Assembly: GCA_945907755.1 (NCBI GenBank)
Contig: CAMDTN010000002.1
Coordinates: 64,055 to 128,054, forward strand
Source: Singulisphaera sp. GP187
Lineage (GTDB): Bacteria; Planctomycetota; GCA-002687715
DNA: 64,000 bases
Reading direction: 5' to 3'
Shown: in pieces, positions 58,739 to 64,000 of the stretch
Layout: each line of letters begins with the position of its first letter
Numbering within the stretch: position 1 is the first letter of the stretch
Program-made: the position numbers and the translations under genes
The notes under the pieces: generated by a model
Databases searched by the model: none
What the model saw: the letters and a program-made list of their open reading frames with translations, nothing else
Told to the model about the DNA's origin: nothing

Positions 58739-61342
58739 GTGACAGCCCGTTTCACCTTTCTCGGAACATGCTGCGCGCTCGCGGCGCTTGCCATTGTGTT
58801 GCGCCTGCACCAACTGCAGGTCACAGAAGGCGAGCGCTGGCAAGATCGCGCCGAAGATTCGCGCGGCGGAGCGACGGTGCTGCCAGGCGAGCGCGGCAGC
58901 ATCACTACTGCTGACGGCGTGGTGTTGGCGCAGGATCACGCGGCGGTTGATGTCAGTGTGGTGCCGTCTGCTTTTCGTGAACAGGGGTTGCTGCACGCTT
59001 TGGCTGATGCGCTAGTGCTCACAGGTGCGCTGGGAGCGCAAGCAACGCCGGATCGCAGCACCGCTTTGCGCTGGGAGTGTCACACCGACCCACGCGGCGC
59101 CTTGCTGCGTTTGGCGCAAATGCCGGCGCGGGCCTTGGCAGTGGGGGCGAGCGCGGGCGCTTGTATGGATGTGTTGCTGGCACCCCATGGGTCGTTGCCA
59201 CGGCGGCGCGACGAAGGCGCTGCGCGGCTGAGTGAAGCGTTGCGCGTGCTGCAAGGCTCTGGGCTGCGTGCACCGTTGGCCAGTTTGAGCACCAACAGCG
59301 GCAGCATTGCCGAGGCTGCGGGCTGGGATGTCGAAGGAATGGCGGCACGCTGTCTGGAAGAGTTGCGACAACTGACAGCGCTTGCTCGCGCTGGCGGCGG
59401 CGACTTGCCCGCGCTGCTGCAACAACTCGACGCTCTCGCCCTACGCGAAGAAGCGTGGAAGCAACGCCAAGTGCGCAACGAACTGCGCGATGCTGCGGCC
59501 TTGGATCATTTTGGGATGGTCGAGCCTTCAATCGCGGAAATGGGGGCTGGCTCTTGGCGTGCTTTGGTGCTGGATGCCCAAGCGAGTTTCGGGGACGAAG
59601 AGGCGGCGGCCCGTGCGTTGTCTCATGCGAGTGCTTGGCTGAGTGGCAGCATCCCGGTGCCTGCGTTGATCGCTGCAGTGGACGGCACCGACGACGCGCT
59701 GCAGACCGCAGCAGCGTTTGGTTTGGCCTCGCAGGAACCGGAGCGCGTGTTGGATGGCTGGTACGCCAAAAGCCCGAGTGCTGGCGAGGCTACGCCGCTG
59801 CGCACGCGTCGCGAGCGTGAGTTGCGGGCTCTTTGGCGTCGGGGCAGACCCTTCGTGCTGCAACGCGCCATGCCCGCCGCGTTAGCGGTGCTCGTGACAG
59901 GGCCAGGACGCCTTGGGCGCATCGGCTTTTCCGTCAGCCCGCGACTGGTGCGGCAACCCTTGCCTGTTGCGCGCGAATTCCGCGGGCTAGGGTTGCTGTT
60001 AGGCGGCGTTGCCGCCGAAACCAGCGAACCCACTTTGGCTCGCAGTGTCGAAGCGGCGCTGAATGAACGGTTGCGCGCGACCGATGGCGAAAGCGCTGCG
60101 GGGGCGCTTCCGGGCGGGGTCGTCGTGGTCGCACCGCATCACGGCACTGGCGTGCGCCTGACACTGGACTGGAAAGTGCAGCGCGCAGTGGAAGACGCGC
60201 TTGGGGCGACAGAAGCTGCGGAGCCTGGAGCCGTGGTGCTCTTGGACATTGCCACCGGTGGTGTCATTGCCATGGTCAGCACGCCATTGCCGCGCGATCT
60301 GAATGCAGCGTTAGACGAACGCCGCAGGTTGGAGCACGAGCGCACCCTGCTACGCCGTGTGTTGGGGCGTGGCGAAGGCTGGGCACGGCAGCGTTTGTTG
60401 TCGTTGAGCGAAGGGCCAGAATCGGCTGCTGCTGCGACGGAGCGCGTGCTGTTGCAATCGGCCTGCGATTCCAGCGCCGCTCAAATGCGCTCTCGCCTGG
60501 ACATGTTGGGTGAACGATTGGCTGTGAGTGCGGCGTACCACCGCGCTGTGGACAGCCCGGAACATCTGCCACCTGGCTCGGTGTTCAAAGCGGTGACGGT
60601 GCTGGCGGCTCTCGAAGAAGGCGTGTGCAGTGCGACGCACGCGTTCGACTGCCAGCGCATCGAAACGCGCGACTTCTTGCGCTGCAAAGGGCACGGTTTG
60701 ATGAATGCGCACGACGCGCTGAAGTTTTCGTGTAACGCGTGGTGCTACGACGCCGGCGCGCGCTTGGGCACGGCGCGGCTGATCAACTGGTATCGCAAAC
60801 TTGGCCTATTCGACCCCGTGCCGGGTCTGATGGAACACGATGAGCGCCTTGCGCGTGAGTTGCGCACTGATGACGCGCGCGCGTTGGCCATCGGCGGCGG
60901 CAGCTTGCGCGTGGCACCGGTGCGCGCGGCGGCGATGGCGGCGAGCATCGCCACGGGCAAGGTCGTGCGTCCCCGCTTGGTGGCCGATAGTGCGACTCCG
61001 CCGCACGGAGCCGTATTGGCAGCGGAAGCGCACTTGGCGACGGTGCGCGCAGGGATGCGCGCTGTGGTGCAGCCGGGCGGCACGGCCGGTGCGGTCGCTG
61101 GCTTGCGGCACCTGCGCATGGCGGCAAAGACCGGCACCGCCGACTACGAAGCGAGTTCGGGCGAACGCTTGCAGCAAGCGTGGTTTGTCGGCTGGGCGCC
61201 AGCGGGCCCCGGCGAGACGCCGCGCATTGCGTTCGCCGCGATGCGTGCCCACACCCACGACAAAGGCGTCGACGCAGCTCCCATGGCGGCCCAAGCCCTC
61301 GAGGCCTACGGCGTCGCGCGCCCGGAAAGGAAGTGGTGGTGA
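58739..61342 (+). CDS. mrdA: Penicillin-binding protein 2 (class B transpeptidase)
   Basis: SxxK PPGSVFKAV, SxN KFSCNAW, KTG AAKTGTADY; N-terminal TM and ERGSI motif. Confidence 0.9.
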   Translation: MTARFTFLGTCCALAALAIVLRLHQLQVTEGERWQDRAEDSRGGATVLPGERGSITTADGVVLAQDHAAVDVSVVPSAFREQGLLHALADALVLTGALGAQATPDRSTALRWECHTDPRGALLRLAQMPARALAVGASAGACMDVLLAPHGSLPRRRDEGAARLSEALRVLQGSGLRAPLASLSTNSGSIAEAAGWDVEGMAARCLEELRQLTALARAGGGDLPALLQQLDALALREEAWKQRQVRNELRDAAALDHFGMVEPSIAEMGAGSWRALVLDAQASFGDEEAAARALSHASAWLSGSIPVPALIAAVDGTDDALQTAAAFGLASQEPERVLDGWYAKSPSAGEATPLRTRRERELRALWRRGRPFVLQRAMPAALAVLVTGPGRLGRIGFSVSPRLVRQPLPVAREFRGLGLLLGGVAAETSEPTLARSVEAALNERLRATDGESAAGALPGGVVVVAPHHGTGVRLTLDWKVQRAVEDALGATEAAEPGAVVLLDIATGGVIAMVSTPLPRDLNAALDERRRLEHERTLLRRVLGRGEGWARQRLLSLSEGPESAAAATERVLLQSACDSSAAQMRSRLDMLGERLAVSAAYHRAVDSPEHLPPGSVFKAVTVLAALEEGVCSATHAFDCQRIETRDFLRCKGHGLMNAHDALKFSCNAWCYDAGARLGTARLINWYRKLGLFDPVPGLMEHDERLARELRTDDARALAIGGGSLRVAPVRAAAMAASIATGKVVRPRLVADSATPPHGAVLAAEAHLATVRAGMRAVVQPGGTAGAVAGLRHLRMAAKTGTADYEASSGERLQQAWFVGWAPAGPGETPRIAFAAMRAHTHDKGVDAAPMAAQALEAYGVARPERKWW

Positions 61343-62472
61343 GCGGCGGCGTTCGTTGGTTTTCCAAATTGCGCGGCATGGACGCGTTCGTGCTGCTGTT
61401 CAGCATGGCGCTGGTCTTGTGTGGCCTGTGGTTTCTCGATTCCGCTGGGCGCGGTTCCGACACGCTGCTGACCACGCAGTTGCGCTGGTTGGCACTGAGT
61501 CTGGCCGTGGTGTTGCCTGCAATGCTCATTCCGTGGAATCGGCTGCTGAGTTTGGCGCCTGCGTTGTATGCGTTTGGGTTGGTGCTGCTGCTGGTGGTGA
61601 AAACCGCCGGGCCGGTGATCAACGGCTCGCAGCGCTGGTTGCCGCTGCTGGGGCGCGGTTTGCAGCCATCAGAGTTTATGAAGGTGTTCACGCTGCTGCT
61701 GCTGGCGCGACTGATGCGCCAGCAACGCTCGTTACAGAAGTTTGTGGACTGGTTGCCGTTGATCGGCGTTGGTTTGCTGCCCACCACGCTCATCATTATT
61801 CAGCCAGACCTTGGGACGAGTTTGCTGTTCTTGCCGTTGATCGTGGCGGTGCTCATCGTCGGCGGCGCGCCTTGGAAGAAGTTGCTGCTGGCTGGCGTTC
61901 TCGGTGCTGGGATCTTGGCCGCGGGCGCAGGCTTGTTGCTGGAGGATTATCAGAAGGAGAGGATCTGGAGCACGCTGCACATCGACAAGATGACAGCGTC
62001 GCAACGCAGTGGGCCAGGGTTTCAGTTAGAGCAATCACTGATCGCTGTGGGCAACGGAGGCTGGACCGGCCACGGGCACGGTGAGGGCCCACGCGTGCAA
62101 GCGGGGCATCTGCCTTATCACCAGAACGATTTCATTTTTGCGTTGATCGCTGAAGAACAAGGCTTCACCGGAACGGCCTTGTTTGTGCTGCTCGAAGTGC
62201 TGTTCGTGTTGGCCATCTGCCGCGTGGGCGCGCTGCAGCGCGAACCACCCGCTCAAGTCCTTTGCGCGGGGGCCGCTGCGTTGCTTGGCACTCAAGCGCT
62301 GGTGCACATGGCGGTCACCGTGGCGTTGGCGCCCACAAAAGGACTCCCTTTGCCGCTGGTTTCGGCGGGAGGATCGTCGATGATGGTCAGTCTGCTGTTA
62401 GTGGCGTTGGTGCAAAACGTCTCCATGCACCGCGGGCGCTGGCAGTCATTGGGTGGCCTCTCGGCCCACTGA
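61339..62472 (+). CDS. rodA: Rod shape-determining protein RodA (SEDS family)
   Basis: GSQRWLPLLGRGLQPSEFMKVFTLLLLA, QPDLGTSLLFLPL, HLPYHQNDFIFALIAEEQGF, GLPLPLVSAGGSSMM. GTGA overlap with PBP2. Confidence 0.94.
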   Translation: MSGGVRWFSKLRGMDAFVLLFSMALVLCGLWFLDSAGRGSDTLLTTQLRWLALSLAVVLPAMLIPWNRLLSLAPALYAFGLVLLLVVKTAGPVINGSQRWLPLLGRGLQPSEFMKVFTLLLLARLMRQQRSLQKFVDWLPLIGVGLLPTTLIIIQPDLGTSLLFLPLIVAVLIVGGAPWKKLLLAGVLGAGILAAGAGLLLEDYQKERIWSTLHIDKMTASQRSGPGFQLEQSLIAVGNGGWTGHGHGEGPRVQAGHLPYHQNDFIFALIAEEQGFTGTALFVLLEVLFVLAICRVGALQREPPAQVLCAGAAALLGTQALVHMAVTVALAPTKGLPLPLVSAGGSSMMVSLLLVALVQNVSMHRGRWQSLGGLSAH

Positions 62473-62489
62473 TCCAAGCACCATGACGC

Positions 62490-62515
62490 GCAGCGTTCAG
62501 CATTCTGAGCGCTGC
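62490..62515. terminator. Hairpin between convergent rodA and M16 genes (terminator-like, no T tract)
   Basis: GCAGCGTTCAG CATT CTGAGCGCTGC; 11-bp stem with one wobble. Confidence 0.45.
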
Positions 62516-62527
62516 ACATAGGAATCC

Positions 62528-64000
62528 TTAGCGTTTGATCATCGCGCCGTCGCTGTCCATGAACACAGGATCGGGTAGCCCCAGCCCTTGCAGCTGCGGC
62601 AGGATTTTTTCGGCGTCGCCCACCAGCACCAGCAGTGCGTTAGTGCCCGCAAGTTCCGCTGCCGCCACCGCGTTCACTGCGTCGTTGCTTGCAGCGGCGG
62701 TCGCCGCCGCAGTCTTGCGCAGGTAGTCAGTGCCGAAGCCCGCTAGCAGGGGTGTGGCCATCAGGGCCGCTGCGCTGCCCACATCTTCGAACGACTTCAC
62801 GAGGTCGAAGCGTTCCGTAGCCTTGGCTTTGTCGAGTTCGTCAGCGCTGATGTCTTTGGCAGCGAGACGCGCGAATTCGGCGAGGAATTCGCGGATGGCC
62901 GCTCCGGTGACATCGGTGCGCACATTGGAACTGGCAATGAAGGTGCCTTCATTCAGATCTTGCATCACGCGCGAACCGGCCCCGTAGGTGTAGCCATTCT
63001 TTTCGCGCAGGTTTTGTGAAAGTCTGCTGGTGAAGCTGCCACCGAGGATGGTGTCAGCGAGGCTGAGTGCTGCGTCATCGCCTGCACCCAACGCATGTGC
63101 ATCGCGTTGGAAGCGCACCACCGTCTGCGGCGCGCCCGGGCGATCGACAATCACCAGCTTCATGGCAGGGTAAGCCGTGGGTGCTGCTTCGCGCTGCACA
63201 GCTGTTGCTGGCGCGACCAACTGACCGAAGGCGCGAGTGAGCGCGGCCTCCAGCGTCTTACGGTCGATGTCACCAGCCACGCTCAAGCGCGCGTTGCCCA
63301 AGCGTTGCAGTAGGGCCGCATGATTCTCGCGAACCATGGCGTGGGTCATGCCTTGCACCGTCACGGTGTAGCCACCTGCGGGGTCGTTACGCCGCCCACG
63401 GTCCTCCGCCATGGTGCGTGCGGCCACGAGCGCCGCCACGGAGCCTGGGTCTTGTGCGCGCTGCTCGATGCCGGCCAGTTGGCGCGCCTTCAAGCGCTCG
63501 AACTCGGATTCTTCGAGGCGTGGGCGCAGCAACATGTCGGCGAAGAGGTCGAGCGTTGCGTCGAAGTTGCGTGACAGTGCACTGAGCTTCGCGCTCGTGC
63601 GCAAGCGCCCGGTGCCCATACCAACGCTGCCACCCAGCATGTCGACTGCGCCGGCGAAGGCCGCGGCGTCAAGGGCCCCCGCACCTTCTTGCATTAAAGC
63701 GCTGGTCAGTGCAGTGCAGCCCGCGCGGGTAGGGCCGTCATCAACGGCGCCGTGGTCGCAACTCAGCAACAGCGAAACCAGTGGCGCTTGGTGTTTCTCC
63801 AGCAGCCACACTTCGAGAGCGCCGACTTTGAACACTTGCGGTTCCGGCGGCAGCCAAGCTCGTGTTTCTTCAGAGTTTGGGCGTGTGTCTCTTGGAGCGC
63901 GCTCGGCAGCCTTCAATCCGCCTTTGGGCAGCACAGCCAAGATGCCGCGGCGACCAAGATGCAAGCAGTTATGCGCAGCTTCCATGACGGAAGCGGGCGT
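62528..64000 (-). CDS. M16 family metallopeptidase (C-terminal part; runs off window end)
   Basis: ALEVWLLEKHQAPLVSLLLSCDHGAVDDG...GCTALTSALMQEGAGALDAAAF; SGSFTSRLSQNLREKNGYTYGAGS. Frame is open to 64000 (TPASVMEAAHNCL...). Confidence 0.85.
   Translation of the reverse strand, partial: TPASVMEAAHNCLHLGRRGILAVLPKGGLKAAERAPRDTRPNSEETRAWLPPEPQVFKVGALEVWLLEKHQAPLVSLLLSCDHGAVDDGPTRAGCTALTSALMQEGAGALDAAAFAGAVDMLGGSVGMGTGRLRTSAKLSALSRNFDATLDLFADMLLRPRLEESEFERLKARQLAGIEQRAQDPGSVAALVAARTMAEDRGRRNDPAGGYTVTVQGMTHAMVRENHAALLQRLGNARLSVAGDIDRKTLEAALTRAFGQLVAPATAVQREAAPTAYPAMKLVIVDRPGAPQTVVRFQRDAHALGAGDDAALSLADTILGGSFTSRLSQNLREKNGYTYGAGSRVMQDLNEGTFIASSNVRTDVTGAAIREFLAEFARLAAKDISADELDKAKATERFDLVKSFEDVGSAAALMATPLLAGFGTDYLRKTAAATAAASNDAVNAVAAAELAGTNALLVLVGDAEKILPQLQGLGLPDPVFMDSDGAMIKR

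Overview
This 64 kb, high-GC bacterial window looks planctomycetal. The lineage is inferred from gene families: a PVC-type dehydrogenase-domain cytochrome, DUF6807/PmoA, a TIGR04137-like small basic protein, and DUF1549/DUF1501-like proteins. It is almost entirely protein-coding. I saw no rRNA, tRNA, CRISPR array, transposase or phage module. Recognisable blocks are a PilB/GspE ATPase + HDOD pair, a fused 2-oxoacid dehydrogenase E1 followed by a malonyltransferase-like gene, an FHA/DUF1549-like + sulfatase-fold-like + GCPII-like peptidase operon, a heat-shock island (groEL2-groES-groEL1-dnaJ-grpE-fmdB), pdxA, queE-der, ribH-nusB-ftsY, radical SAM-moeA-lnt, and mreB-mreC-mreD-pbp2-rodA. Many start codons were refined relative to the ORF track, and several short ORFs missing from the track were added by hand. 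The observations most worth following up are: (i) a structured leader or sRNA with a near-consensus promoter, an intrinsic terminator and two overlapping Cys-containing micro-ORFs upstream of the FHA operon; (ii) a 21-aa Lys/Arg-rich micro-ORF with its own strong terminator; (iii) a coiled-coil protein plus 53-aa single-TM protein, bounded by promoter and terminator, just before mreB; (iv) a radical SAM protein with an apparent CX7CX2C cluster motif next to moeA; (v) a small basic protein with a histone-H1-like tail; (vi) two divergent gene pairs whose start codons overlap in a CATG palindrome. All family calls come from reading motifs; no database search was run.
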